Shown piece by piece: positions 11,721 through 23,154 of a DNA stretch of 64,000 nt. The notes under the pieces were generated by a model. It did not search any database, was not told the origin of the DNA, and was given only the letters and a program-made list of their open reading frames with translations. The translations under genes and the position numbers were made by a program. Location: positions 46,450,388-46,514,387 of the forward strand of contig CM056738.1 in the NCBI GenBank assembly GCA_029844215.1, given 5' to 3'. The DNA comes from Przewalskia tangutica (Eukaryota; Streptophyta; Magnoliopsida; Solanales; Solanaceae). Position 1 is the first letter of the stretch. Each line of letters starts with the position of its first letter.

Positions 11721-12623
11721 ATTTTGGTGGTCCCGCTTTGTGATAGGGTCACGAGGGTGTTAGGCCCAAGTTTAGTTAACCATCGTACGAGTTCGTGGAT
11801 GCGTTCGACCAGTAGTCGGGCCGATGAGGTCAGTCCATCTTGTCTTTCAGTTAGGACTGTTTACTCGGCAGAGGGTTATGCAAGATGTTATATATCAGGA
11901 AGGTTGTAAGGCTGCACGGGGTGCCTACTTTCACCTTATGACAGGCAATGGAGCCCAGGTTACGGCTATTTTCTTTTTTCTGGAAGTTTTACCAGGCGGG
12001 GTTAGGAACTCAGGTGAGTCTCAGTATTGCATTCACCCTCGGGCAGGTGTTTTGATTCCAGGGGTTGCAGCGAGGATTATGTGCCTCTTGTTGAGTGAGT
12101 ATCATTATAGCTACCATTTCAGTATTCGGATGTCGCTATATGAAGCCTTGTATGGGCGGTAGTGTAGGTTGTCGGTCGATTAGTTCGATGTTGGCAAGGT
12201 TCAGATAGTTGGTTCATACTTGACTCAGCAGGATGTGGATAGGGTGAAGCTTATCCAGGAGAGATTATTGACATCTCAGAGTCAACAGGAGTCGTGCGGA
12301 TAATCTGCGTCGATACTTGGAGTTCAGGTTGACGGTCGGTCTTCTTGAAGGTACCACCCCGGAAGGGTGTGACGAGATTTGGAAAGCAGGGGAAACTTAG
12401 CCCGAGGTACTTTGAGCGTTTTCAGATCATTTGGAGAATAGGCCAGGTTGCCTATAAGTTAGCATTGCCGTCCGACGTAGGAGACAGTACGTCCGGTCTT
12501 TCATGTTGCTATGTTCGGAAAAGTATCGGAGATACATCCAGAGTGTTCCCAGTTAATGATGACCAAGTTGGAGATAGTAACCCCGAGATTTTGGAAACTG
12601 AAGCAATAACAGAAAGGTGGTAA
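11721..12623 (+). pseudogene. pol: TE-B integrase relic, 3' end of pol
   Basis: Same order as in TE-A. The frame 11824-12162 contains SVHLVFQ, a downstream HYSYHFSIRM, and YEALYGR, a hallmark near the end of the Ty3/gypsy integrase core. The GPY/F-type tail is open at 12345-12623 (KVPPRKGVTRFGKQGKLSPRYFERF, read in short parts). The core lies in at least three frames. The catalytic aspartates and glutamate cannot be placed with confidence. Retained but not functional. Confidence 0.75.
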
Positions 12624-12874
12624 GTTTATTTAGGAAGTGTTCGAGTGTACAAGGAGGGTACGACGAGTAAGAGAATAGAAGTGATCATTACTTTTGTGAA
12701 GTAAAGGTGCGAAGGGAATATCTTTTAGACCTTGGGTGAGAGCTTTTGTGATGCTAGAGGTGATTCCTTGTGGACTTGGATTTAAGTATTTGCGCGTGTT
12801 GTATTGTGGCCATGTGTGGCATTTGCAAACTGTTTAAGTTATGAGGAACTTTATCGTTATTTGTCTTAGGAAGG

Positions 12875-12893
12875 AACATTCGGGACGAATGTT
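12875..12893 (+). repeat. TE-B pre-PPT palindrome
   Basis: aacattcg, gga, cgaatgtt, identical to TE-A 4723-4741. Confidence 0.9.
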
Positions 12894-12896
12894 TCT

Positions 12897-12909
12897 AAAG
12901 AGGGGAGAA
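12897..12909 (+). other. TE-B polypurine tract
   Basis: aaagaggggagaa immediately before the tgttatacc start of the 3' LTR. Confidence 0.9.
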
Positions 12910-15900
12910 TGTTATACCCCGTATTTCCAGAGTATGTATGTGAGGACGTACGTACAATTTTGTAAGCCCGAATTGTTGTTAAGGACGAAATTGTGCACAT
13001 CCACAAAAAAGATTTGTTTTTCCGACGGAAAATTTTTCGAACCTTGTAAAGGAATTTTACGTTTTCAGGAATTTATTTATTTTAGATTTTCCGAGAGATG
13101 AAATATTTTGGACCAACGAGAGGGCGACATGTGTCACCCTCAAGTGGAAGATTTTGGTGGACATTTTTGTGTGGCACGTTTTTTGTGTGAAAAAGGCCAA
13201 ACACCTTTGGTCAAAAGTCTTGCAAAGTAGATAGATAAGGTAGCACTTGTCCAAATCTCCACCATCCACTTGTTTTGATCTTGGCCATTGATTGGCCTAT
13301 AAATACCCCTTAAGTTCAAGACTTATTCTTCATCACTTAAACATTTTTCCAAGTCTCAAAATCCCTCTCCCCCTCTTGGAAGCTCTCGGCCGAAACACTA
13401 CCCCCCCCCCCTTCCTTAAAGCTTTTGTCCAAAATACCCCCCCCCCCCCCCCCTTGGTAGAAAAGTATTCTCCAAGTATTGTTACTATTCCAAAATACCT
13501 TGGCCCAAATACCTTATAGTATTCCAAAGTTACCTCTATACAAAAGCCCTAAATGCTCAGATATCCTTTAGTCACAAAACGAAGCCCTAGGGAAATCTTC
13601 ATAGTTGGTTGAAGTATTACGTAGAAGTTGTTTAGAAACTTCTAAGGGTTCTTGGAGCGAATTGGAGCGTACATAATAGGAGCTAAACCTTGCTCAGGAT
13701 CGACTTTAATCTTGGATAATTTTGGGCTTATCGAGGTAAATATCTTTGTCCTTCTATTGTAATTGGAAATTACATATAGTAGTTTATAATTGAGTATAAG
13801 ATATAGAAGGATGGTATAAAAGAAGAGAATTGAATTGTACTTACATTGGGTTGTATTTACAGTAGACTTGAGTAGTTTGACGGGTAGGGAAGTGCTGCCC
13901 AAATTTTCGTAGAAATAAGAACCTTCTACTTAGAATATTCTACAGAGTAGTCTAGACGTTGATAGATGTATTTGACTATTATAGGTTGATACTCTGCGCG
14001 CGACATATTCGACTTGGCAGGTGGATTTCGCCGAGGAGGTATGTGATTCTTCCTATCCTCTTGAGCATGATATTTTAAAATATATATATAGTACGGTAGA
14101 CGTACGTGTGTTAACTGAACATGGTTTTACTTGACGTCTTTTGACTTGAGTTTTAAATAATAAGAATCTTGAAGTATTTCAAAAGAATTAAGAATCGTTT
14201 TTAGAAGAGTAATACTTGGTTTTAAAAGCTTAAGAGTTATACCAGCTTTATGGGAAGTTAGGTATAACGACTTAAGAGAGATAAAAGGAACGGTTTACTT
14301 AATTGTTTATGAAAGTCTTGTATTGATTTCGGAAATGAGAATAAGTATCGAACAAACCACTGCAGCGCTAATAAAGGAAAATGTATTGACTAATTAAGTA
14401 TTATTAAAACCAGTAGAAACCTCCATCTGCATAGAAGCTAAGATAAGACAAAATTGTATTACATTTCCTAGATCATGTCGCTTTAATAAGATCATTAATA
14501 AACAAGTTTTGATTTTCTTAAAATTTCAAAGTAAGGACTTGTTTTATAAAAGACAAAGACTTGAAAATTTGAAGTGTTTTCGTTTAAAAAGGAAGGCATG
14601 CTTTTGTCTTAAGTTGGTTCAAAAAGAAGGTATGGAAATTGTTTTGGTTTACTTAAAAAGATAGTCACTCTATACTACGGGTATCGTGTGACTCTTGTGA
14701 AAGAAACGGATCTTTTTAAAAAGTTAATGTATGAAGTACTTTGGGGATAAAAACCCGAACTTGTTGACATAAAATAGAAAGTACCTTGTGTGAATAACTT
14801 GACTATGTTGGCTTGTGATAGCCTTGTAATACTTTCTTGTTGGTTTGATAAGTAAACATGTTAGGATGCTACGTGTGTTAGTGTCTTGTGATGTTTGTGT
14901 AAAGGGGTTTCCCTTGATTGTGCTTATGTTGTTTAACGATAAGCCGTTATGTTAGTATTGTACCACTCACCTCTTGACATGATATACCGGGGGTTAAGCT
15001 GCCCCGTCGAGGATGCCTCATGCGGGTCCAGAGGACCTATGCGGAGCTACGAGAGTTCCAGGTTAGTGTGCGGGGAATACCTCATGCGGTCTATGTGGCC
15101 ATGCGGACTACGAGAGTCCAGGACGATGCCGAGGAGTAGCTACCCTCGATGCGGGGAATACCTCATGCGGGCCTAGGTGACCTATGCGGAGCTGCGGTGA
15201 GTTCCAGGATTTGACGCGCACATTGATACTGAGGGCGAGTGGCCGCCGATCGTGGCGCGGTCTAGAAAGACCTCGTGATACGCTTTTATAGCATTGTTGG
15301 TACGTGGTTTTAGTAGTCGGCTATGCCTTCGTACTTACCGTCTGATTTTATTATAACACAGTGGGACTCGTGTTCATGTATTCCTTGGTACTTTTATATC
15401 ATGGATCGCCAGGTGAGGAAGGAATTCCACCGCATGATTGATATTGTGGGCATGAGACCCGTGGTTATATTTGAGTGATGACTTTAAGGCGCGAGTCCAC
15501 GACTTGACATATTTGCTACATATTGTGTATCGTAAATTGGTTATCATATATGTCTTCTTTTATATAGACTATTATGATTTCATGTATACGAGATTTTGAT
15601 TTCACATACTTGGTACTGTTATCGACCTCCCTTCGCTGCGTTCATGCCGCAGTAGAGGTACACCGATTGTTGATCCTCGCTCTTAGGAGTCACAGTTCAG
15701 CGTTTTGGGAAGCTCCGTGTCTCCGAGGCTTATCTTTCGTATAGTCCCTGTCTTTGTAGGTACTTACATTCGGGTATGGCGAACCTGTCCCGCCATTGTT
15801 GTTATAACATTCTTAAGTGCTGTAATCTTGTTGTGGCGGGGTTTGTAAAAGGGATGTAATCGCTCAAGCTTTTATATATATATGCAAATGACGCTTTTCT

Positions 15901-16013
15901 CGAATAAATTGTTTCTCACTTCATATTGTTTCATGTCTTGTTTTATATTCTTGGTTACTCGATGTAGTCTACTTGGGTGCGGGTAAGGCACGATCCACGG
16001 TCCGGTTCGGTCG
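12910..16013 (+). repeat. TE-B 3' LTR fused to TE-C interior
   Basis: Starts tgttataccccgta. TATA box at 13298-13305, runs of C at 13384-13392 and 13436-13452, and imperfect triplicate cctcatgcgg repeats at 15016, 15080 and 15161. The expected gggtcgtgaca end is cut after ggtcgt, and the text continues inside gag. The segment 15220-16020 is heavily corrupted at CAG/CTG sites. Confidence 0.8.
13298..13305 (+). promoter_or_regulatory. LTR TATA box (TE-B)
   Basis: tataaata about 390 bases into the LTR, same context as 5178. Confidence 0.6.
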
Positions 16014-16169
16014 TACGAGGGTTACGAGGCACATGCCCGATCTTTACGGTGATGTTTGACGGCGAGTTCCACGACGTTGCAGCCTATCCGAGTTGGAGCA
16101 GCAGCGCCATCGAGACGCAGTACTGAGCCTCGATTACGGCTGGAGCGAGAGGATATGGGCTACTGAGAG

Positions 16170-17208
16170 ATGACCCGATTATTAGCCGTGATAGTGGCAA
16201 GGCAAGAGGACGATGAAGCGATGGTTCCGGTTGTACCCGTAGTTCACCCCAGATCTGATAGAATGAGACTTCGAGACTTTTTAAGTTGCAACCCGCCAGA
16301 GTTCTATGGGTCAAGGACTGAGGATGATCCTCAGGAGTTTATCCGACAGTTACAGCGGATCATGAGAGTGATAAAGGCCTCGGAGACAGAGTCGGTAGTT
16401 TTGGGTTCACATCGGCTGCGTGATACTGCAGTCGACTGGTTTGATTCATGGGAACTGTCCCGAGGAGAGCACGCACCTCCAGCTGGTTGGGACGAGTTCT
16501 CAGAGGCATTCCTTGCACACTTATTTCCTTCGCATGTGAGGAGGGCTCGGGCAGATAGATTTTTGATGTTGAGGCAGAGTGGGCGGACGGTCCGGGAGTA
16601 CAACGTAGAGTTTGACTCGTTGGATCGGTATGTACCCGCGTTAGTAGCAGACATGGAGGACAGAGTGCATCGCTATGTCACAGGGCTCGATGATTACTTA
16701 GCAGAGAGTTGCACGGGGGTAGCTCTTCAGCCGGGCATGGACATTGCCCGCATGCAGGCTTATGCACTTGGGTGTGATGAGCGTATAGGTCGACGGAATA
16801 ACCAAGATCTGCAGAAGAGGGCCAAGACAGTAGGGTCCTTTGGTAACTTTCGAGGCGGGATGCCTCAGCAGCAGGCTAGTTATGCGCCTCAGCCAGTACG
16901 GAGTACTCCACCACGATCTTGGGACGTCCAGATTCGGGGAGCGGTCGTGGCTCGAGTTTGAGTTTCGAGGGAAAAGGGATGTTAGTCAGATGGGGGCACC
17001 CCTACCTCGTTGTGGCCGATGTGGTAGGCTCCACGATGGGGAGTGTCGTGCTGGTAGGGGAGTTTGTTTTACATGTGGCCAGCAAGGCCATTTTGCGAGG
17101 AAATGTCCGACCAGAGATAACACGGATGAAGAGATTCAGCCTTCGGGATCAGTGGCTGGTTCATCGCCTTCTTTTGCTATGCGCCATGCAGGGCAGGATC
17201 GTGATTAG
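16170..17208 (+). pseudogene. gag: TE-C gag, largest intact gag in the window, one frameshift
   Basis: Capsid (retrotransposon gag) is open at 16170-16961, 263 codons: RDFLSCNPPEFYG near residue 35, DPQEFIRQLQ near 55, VDWFDSWE near 90, REYNVEFDSL near 140, VHRYVTGLDDYL near 165. The upstream part from 16014 is gag-like but without a start. A frameshift near 16850-16960 moves into the frame 16840-17208, which holds the nucleocapsid: CGRCGRLHDGEC, then the CCHC knuckle CFTCGQQGHFARKC at 17065-17106. Without the shift the product would be a normal capsid-nucleocapsid. It could supply Gag in trans to relatives; that is inference. Confidence 0.85.
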
Positions 17209-17226
17209 AACGACAAGGGGAAAGTG

Positions 17227-17690
17227 AAGCAGTAGTTACAGGTATATCCTTAACCCTCTAACGATTAGTGGGTATGATAAGATGGTTACGTGTTAAGTGT
17301 TATGTGCGGGTAATTTTATGTAAATTGTGATTTTATTGAGCCCGGTTTGTAAAAAGGGTAAGTTTGGGGACGGGGAAGTGAGAGCCTTAGAATTCTGATA
17401 ACCGTGGGAACCTTAGATACAGGGCCATTTTGAGTGAAAGATTCTACAGGGGACCTTTGTCGAGGAACATAGTATACATGGGGTATACTTGGGTGATAAG
17501 TCCATGAGTAGTGTGAAATAATAGTGGGTAGCTAAGCTAAGGAAACCACTAGGGTTTTTGTGACTTGCATAGAGAGATTGTCTCGGATCGGGAGCAAGAG
17601 TGTGGTACGTATACTAGAAGGAGTTCGAGTTGGTAAGAAGAATAGTTAGGAGGGTCTATGTCAATACTGTGATTTGAGTAAGCCTGGAAG
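17227..17690 (+). other. TE-C post-gag spacer
   Basis: Non-coding. Homologous to 3115-3480 of TE-A up to the cggatcggga motif, then a short unrelated tail leads to the palindrome. Integrase sequence present in TE-A and TE-B is gone. Confidence 0.65.
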
Positions 17691-17691
17691 G

Positions 17692-17710
17692 AACATTCGG
17701 GACGAATGTT
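17692..17710 (+). repeat. TE-C pre-PPT palindrome
   Basis: aacattcg, gga, cgaatgtt; followed by the PPT aagggggggagaa at 17714-17726. Confidence 0.9.
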
Positions 17711-17726
17711 TCTAAGGGGGGGAGAA

Positions 17727-18894
17727 TGTTATACCCCGTAGTTCTGGCCATGCGTATAGGAACGTACGAAAGGGATTGAGACTTAAAATTTTAGGAAGAT
17801 GGGTTGACGGATTGTTTCGAACGGGTTTTTAGTCAACTTTGAGGCGGGTTATGACCCGTTAAATTGAGAGTTCCTAGGTGTTTCAAAATCCTAGTACGTA
17901 GTTCGTTGAGTCTAGTTTCCAACGCAACCAACCGTTCGTCTATAGGACATCGGAGTAGAAAGTTATGGAAGTTGCAAGTTCGGTCTTGATCGGGCGTAAA
18001 AATAGTTGATCGGGAACCACGAGTGGCGCCGGAAGCGAGGGCACGGCGCGGGAAAGCGAGGCGGCGCCGGAAGATCTGTGGGGTTGCGGAGGTTTCAGCG
18101 CCGCGGCGCCGAGGCGGAAATTTTGGCGGAAAAACTGAGGAAAACAGATATTTTTCTTTTAAAAAGTCATGGGAGGGTGACAAGTGTCCCCCCCCCCCAA
18201 TCTGATTTTTGCATACACTACTTATTGACCAAGTCTTGAAGACTTGGTCATTATTCAAACTCTTCTCTTTCTCTAAATTAGAAGCTCTCCCTTCTCTCTA
18301 GAATTGCAAAAGGAAATCAAAGCTTGAGAAGAAATCTGAAAGTGTGGCAAGAAGGAAACTTGTTTACAAGCTTGTAGGGGTTATTGTGGTGGTGTTTTCG
18401 GAAAGGAAGCTAGCAAACTTTGTTGGATTATTTTGGCTAAATCTCTAAGGTAACAATTCTTTTCTTGTAGCTAGTTTTGGTGTTGCATGTAAAGAAGAAA
18501 GAACTTGTAGTTGGAAATATTGCTCTTAGATGAATTGCATGTAAGTAATATGGTTTGGATAGGAAATAATTGGATAAGAAGGTTAGGTAAGCATGTTGTA
18601 GCCTAAATACTACCTTAAACTTGTTAAGTTAGTTGTTGCACATTGTGGGGCAGAATTTTACACATCCAAGTTTAGGTGTGTAATCCCCTTTGAAATGTTT
18701 GTGGTTTGGGCTGTAAGAACAAGTTGTACTTTTGATTAAGTATATTTTTATGGAAGGCAGCCTTATCGGCTTGCCCGCGATGTTTACTTTATACAGGTTA
18801 TGTGTTATGTATGTTCCGCTGCTATTCTCTGATGTGTACCTGACGGGGTGCCCCGGTAGGGCACCAGTCGCGGCCCCGGGGTCGGGTCGTGACA
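17727..18894 (+). repeat. TE-C 3' LTR (1168 bp, internally deleted form)
   Basis: tgttataccccgtag start and gggtcgtgaca end. The last 200 bases (grand motif ggctgtaag, ttatggaaggc, ttatcggc) match the reverse complement of 24740-24950 in TE-D, so this is the TE-D LTR family with about 1.7 kb missing. Bases 18023-18115 form a GC-rich cluster with repeated ggcgccg. A C run lies at 18189-18198. Confidence 0.75.
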
Positions 18895-19684
18895 TCATGC
18901 TAGTAATAATGTAAGGCTAACAACAATATACAATCTTGTAACACTTTAAGAGAACAAGATTGTTACCTCAACGAGCCTTAGTCCAACTTCAAATCCGAAG
19001 TCGCTCCCTAGCAACTTAGAGCCTCTTCTTGACACTTCAATCCGCCACTTGAGACCCTTAGAATACCACAAACAACTTTTCTTTAATCTTCCAATCAAAA
19101 CCTAGGAAAGCAACTAGGTTTTCACCTTGCGACTAATACGAAAACGTTATTTTTCCGGGATCTTTCTATTGAGATACCCTCACAACACTCTTAGTAACCT
19201 TGGTTTAAAGTGGGGAGATTATTGGACAACAAACAAATTTTCTTTCTTTCTTGAAGACCTTGAACCCGAGAGCACCTTATGGAGTTCTTCAAATTTCTTG
19301 AAAATTTAGCTAAGTATAGAAGCTTGTCTTGCTACTAGTATACTTATATAGCACAATGGAGGGCTAAGATTAATACATATGTGTGGTTTGGATGAAACTC
19401 TTTTAAATATCAAGTCATGTGGCCCCATTGACTAAGTCAATTTTATCAAGCTCTACAACTTGCAAGACTTTGTCATCTTAATAATGGTCAAATGACCCTT
19501 ATACCCATGGTATTTTCGTCCAAGACCATTTAAGGGGGTGACACGTGTCGCCCTCCCATTCGTCACAATATTTCATTTTCCCACAATTTCATAATTCCGA
19601 TGAATTTTTACTAGTCTCGAGTCTTAACATTTGGGATTCTTACGTACGTTCTTAAAACATGTCCTGTAATTACGGGGTGTAACG
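18895..19684 (-). repeat. TE-D 3' LTR, truncated
   Basis: First 790 bases of the LTR (in element sense), near-identical to 26874-27665. The short frames at 19127 and 27106 are matching LTR shadows. It stops abruptly at the TE-C LTR end, consistent with TE-C having inserted here. Confidence 0.9.
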
Positions 19685-19720
19685 TTCTTCCCCCCTTAGA
19701 AACATTCGTCCCCGAATGTT
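19685..19720 (-). other. TE-D polypurine tract and pre-PPT palindrome
   Basis: In element sense: aacattcg, 4-base loop, cgaatgtt (19720-19701), then aaggggggaagaa (19697-19685) abutting the 3' LTR. Same arrangement as TE-A, B and C, with a 4-base rather than 3-base loop. Confidence 0.85.
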
Positions 19721-19760
19721 CTTTCGGAGTCAAACTTATAATTAGCGTCATAGTTTCTTT

Positions 19761-20991
19761 TCACAACCCCGACATATCAATAATGCCACACATGGCCACA
19801 TAATAGCACTTAAGCAAAAATACTTCAATTAAAACTTGACAAGTAAGGGAAAACGAATTACCTGAAGGTGTAGGGAATAAGTGAAGATACTTTCTCAACA
19901 TGTCCTCCTCCGTTTCCCACGTCTTCCCCTCCCTGTTATCGTTGCTCCACAAGACTTTGACGGAAGCCACATCCTTGATCCGCAGTCGCCTGACCTGGCG
20001 ATCGAGTATCGCTATGGGACTCTCCTCATACGATAACCCCTCTGTCACCTGGACCTCGCTAGCTGGGAAAACTTTAGATGGATCTCCGATACACTTCCGC
20101 AACATAGAAACATAGAAGACCGGATGTACCGCCTCTAACTCTGATGGCAGATCAAACTCATAGGCAACCTTGCCTACTCTACGGATGATCTAGTAGGGCC
20201 CAATGTACCTTTGACTAAGTTTTCTCTTATTTCCGAATATCATCACACCCTTCATGGGTGATACCTTCAAGAAGACCCAATCGCCTACCTGAAACTCCAA
20301 ATGTCGACGCCGATTATCTGCATAAGACTTCTGCCGACTCTGAGCTGCTAACAGTCTCTCCTGGATAAGCTTTACCTTATCCACGGCCTGCTGAATCAAG
20401 TCTGGGCCAACTAACTGCACCTCGCCCACGTCGAACCAACCAATCGGCGACCTACACTTCCGCCCATACAACGCCTCATATGGCGCCATCTGTATACTAG
20501 AATGGTAGCTGTTGTTATAAACAAACTCCACAAGAGGAAAATGATCCTCCCAGCTACCCCTGAAATCAATCACACAGGCTCGCAGCATATCCTCAAGTGT
20601 CTAGATAGTACGCTCTGCCTGCCGTCGACCGAGGATGAAACATCAGATCGAGATTCACCTGTGTCCCTAATCTCTTCTGGAAAGACCTCTAGAAGTTAGC
20701 CGTAAAGCGGGCCCTCTGCGATATAATCGATATAGGGACTCTGTGCAGTCTCACAATCTCCCTGATATACAATCTGGCATAATCCTCAGCCGAATACGTA
20801 GTCCTGACTGGAAGAAAGTGGGCTGATTTCGTCAGCCTGTCAACAATAACCCAGATGGAGTCATACTTCCTCGGAGTACGAGGTAACCCTGTAACAAAGT
20901 CCATGTTGATTATCTCCCACTTCCAAGTCGGAATCTCAATAGACTGCAATAAACCACTGGGCCTCTGGTGCTCGATCTTAACTCGCCGCAA
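19761..20991 (-). pseudogene. pol: TE-D integrase core, GPY/F tail and chromodomain
   Basis: The frame 20991-20689 reads VKIEHQRPSGLLQ, then MDFVTGLP (first catalytic Asp) and IVDRLTKSAHFLPV. The second Asp motif, normally SDRG, reads SQRAR. A frameshift at 20590-20690 destroys the Glu motif. The frame 20588-20190 resumes with YNNSYHSSI, PYEALYGRKCRSP and the GPY/F-type VSPMKGVMIFG and KLSQRYIGPY. The frame 20105-19761 contains LRKCIGDPS, then a chromodomain-like block: ILDRQVRRLR, VASVKVLWSN, TWETEEDM. Chromodomains target integration to heterochromatin in this clade. Broken, so not functional as written. Confidence 0.85.
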
Positions 20992-21575
20992 TTAGGACCT
21001 TTGTGCAACAAAACCGCCACATCCTCTTCGTGCCATCCCACCAATACAAACATCGAGGTCATGGTACATCTTGGTCGACCGGATGAATAGAATATCGAGC
21101 ACGTGTGCCTCCCGAGAATCTGGTCGAGTCTGCCATCGGGAACACACAACCGGCCCTCAAATCTCAGCACCCCATCAGGCGCTACCTCGAATAGACTCTT
21201 CTCCTCCCGAAGAGCTGCATCCCGATACCGTATCAACACTGGGTCCTCAAACTGTCGCATCTTCACCTCATCAATGATGGAAGACTCGGCAACCTCACGA
21301 ACCGTGCACACTATCATCGGTATCGATCAATCGAACCCCAAGGCTCGCTAGTGATGGATCGACGGGCGTGTCCGCCTCTCTGGTACTTGACGGACTCCCA
21401 TCGATCTACGACTCAAAGCATCTGCAACCACGTTGGCTTTCCCCGGATGGTATAGAATATCAACATCATAATCTTTCAACAACTCTAACCACCGTCTCTG
21501 TCGCAAGTTCAGCTCTCTGCACGAAGATATCTTGGAGGCTCTTGTGGTGCGTATAAATATCCACATGAACCCCAT
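20992..21575 (-). pseudogene. pol: TE-D RNase H end and integrase zinc-binding region
   Basis: RELNLRQRRWLELLKDYD followed by YHPGKANVVADALSR (21530-21400) is the typical end of Ty3/gypsy RNase H. The frame 21317-20910 then carries the linker (VREVAESS, DEVKMRQFEDP, FEVAPDGVLRFEGRLCVP) and a garbled HHCC finger: the His half and the Cys half are in different frames, with CPNC-like sequence near 21000. Many defects are CAG/CTG type. Confidence 0.8.
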
Positions 21576-22538
21576 ATAAATAATGTCTCCAAATCTTCAA
21601 GGCATGAATAATCGCGCCAACTCTAAGTCGTGGGTAGGGTAATTTCTCTCATGCTTCGCAATCGCGAAGCATAGGCTATAACTTGCCGTCTTTGCATCAA
21701 TACGCACTCCTGCCCGATGCACCAAGCATCACAATAAATCATGTATCCTCTAACCCCTCGGGAAGAGTAAGAATCGAGTCGTCGTCAACTTTTCCTTCAG
21801 AATCGGAAGCCCTTCGCAAGCCTCGTCGGCTGGAACTTAGCCGCTTCCGAGTCGACTAGTCAGCGGTGTTGATATCGGCGAATCGCTCCACAAACCTACG
21901 ATAATAACTCGCCAATTCTAAGAAATCGCGCACTCGATCGGAGTAGTAGGTCTCGCCAAGACTGATCGCTCAATCTTTGCCGTATCAACTCAACACCATC
22001 ACCCGATAATGTGACCCATGAATGCCATCGAGGCCACCAAAACTCACACTTGGAGAACTTGACGAACAATCGGCTCGAGAGGACCCCGCACCGTCGCCAG
22101 TGATCTGCATGCTCCTACTCTGTACGCGAATAAACCAGAATGTCATCAATGAACACTATAACAAATGTATCCAAAAATGGCTTAAACACCCGGTTCATCA
22201 GATCCATAAATACCGCTGGAGCATTGGTCAAACCGAAAGACATCACCCTGAACTCATAATGCCCATACGGTCTGAATGCGATCTTTGGGATATCGCCTCT
22301 CGAACTCGCACTGATGATAACTGCATCGCAGTCTATCTTGGAGAAACACCTCGAACCTCCGATTGGTCAAACAAATCATCAATCACGGGGAGGGTATCTA
22401 TTCTTGATGGTTACCTTATTCAATTTCAGAATCAACACATACGCAGCTGTCCCATCCTTCTTTCACAAACAAACCGGCGCTCCCGGGAGAAACACTAGGC
22501 ACGATAAAGCCTTTTTCCGGAAATCTTTCACCGGTCCT
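21576..22538 (-). pseudogene. pol: TE-D reverse transcriptase and RNase H core
   Basis: Read on the minus strand, 22300-22120 is in one frame: KIAFRPYGHYEFRVMSFGL, TNAPAVFMDLMN, then FVIVFIDDILVYS. FIDD at 22153-22142 is the catalytic box. The first RT motifs (22540-22310) are frame-broken. The thumb, connection and RNase H part (22120-21576) is unreadable in one frame but its order is recognisable. Copies DNA from RNA in the intact family. Confidence 0.8.
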
Positions 22539-23150
22539 TCACTCCTCAACTCGGAAAGTGCCATTCGTATGGCGGAATAGAAATAGGTCGAGTGTCCGCA
22601 ACATATCAATACAAAACTCAATCTCCTCTCGTGAGGAATACGGAAGATCGTGCAGGAACACATCCGAAAATCTAACCACTGCATCGATCAAGAATCGCAC
22701 CTCACCTGTATCGAATACCCGAACCAAATGATAGATGTACCCTTTCTGCACCATCTTCCTGGCCTTAAGGTAAGAAATAAACCTACCCCTCGGCGATGCT
22801 GTGATGCCCTTCCACTCGATAACTGGCTCGCCAGGAAACTGGAATCGGACCAACCTGTCTCTACAGTCAACGTTGGCATAACAAGAAGCCAACCAGTCCA
22901 TACCCATAATGACATCAAAATCTGTCATCTCCAACTCTATCAAGTCCGCTAGGGTCAGATGACTGTAAATAAACACCGGACAACCTTTGTACACCCGCTC
23001 AGCTAACACCGAATCACCCACTGGCGTAGCTACCTCAAAAGGATCTATCGACACCGGCTCTATCCCGATTCTACCAGCAATAAGATGGGACACATAGGAC
23101 AAGGTAGAACCTGGATCTATCAACGCATATACGTCACAACATGAAATCAA
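22539..23150 (-). pseudogene. pol: TE-D aspartic protease and start of RT
   Basis: 203-codon open frame. ALIDPGSTLSYVS (DPGS at 23117-23106) is the protease active-site loop; VIMGMDWLA near residue 83 is the second conserved block. The linker SDVFLHDLPYSSREEIEFCIDML starts the RT domain, where sense then degrades (TLDLFLFRHTNG). Protease would cleave the Gag-Pol polyprotein. The open frame is real, but flanking frames are broken. Confidence 0.85.
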
Positions 23151-23154
23151 TAAT

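Larger units (their letters stand above)
7918..16013 (+). mobile_element. TE-B: non-autonomous Tekay-like Ty3/gypsy element
   Basis: Partial 5' LTR (7918-9715), Met PBS (9720-9731), gag relic, conserved spacer, integrase relic, PPT and 3' LTR (12910-16013). It is the same family as TE-A with the same missing protease/RT/RNase H. The 5' LTR lacks about its first 1.3 kb and starts exactly where TE-A ends, so TE-A probably inserted there (expected TSD aaaag at 7918-7922). The 3' LTR runs without PBS into the gag of TE-C, so this LTR serves two interiors. Confidence 0.8.
16014..18894 (+). mobile_element. TE-C: short Tekay-type derivative with near-complete gag
   Basis: Interior of a third element: gag from about 16014, the conserved spacer (17220-17610), pre-PPT palindrome, PPT and a 1168-bp 3' LTR (17727-18894). 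It lacks PBS and start of gag on the left, where it joins the TE-B LTR directly. Integrase is deleted too, so it is gag-only. Its 3' LTR resembles the TE-D LTR more than the TE-B LTR, so the left and right halves come from different subfamilies or one LTR was exchanged by recombination. Confidence 0.7.

Noticed and set aside
17833..18258. 141-codon minus-strand frame in the TE-C LTR
   Set aside because: Lies wholly in an LTR with GC-rich repeats and a C run; no family resemblance.
22022..22498. 158-codon plus-strand frame
   Set aside because: Antisense shadow of TE-D RT; the minus strand reads the FIDD box and SFGLTNAP motif here.
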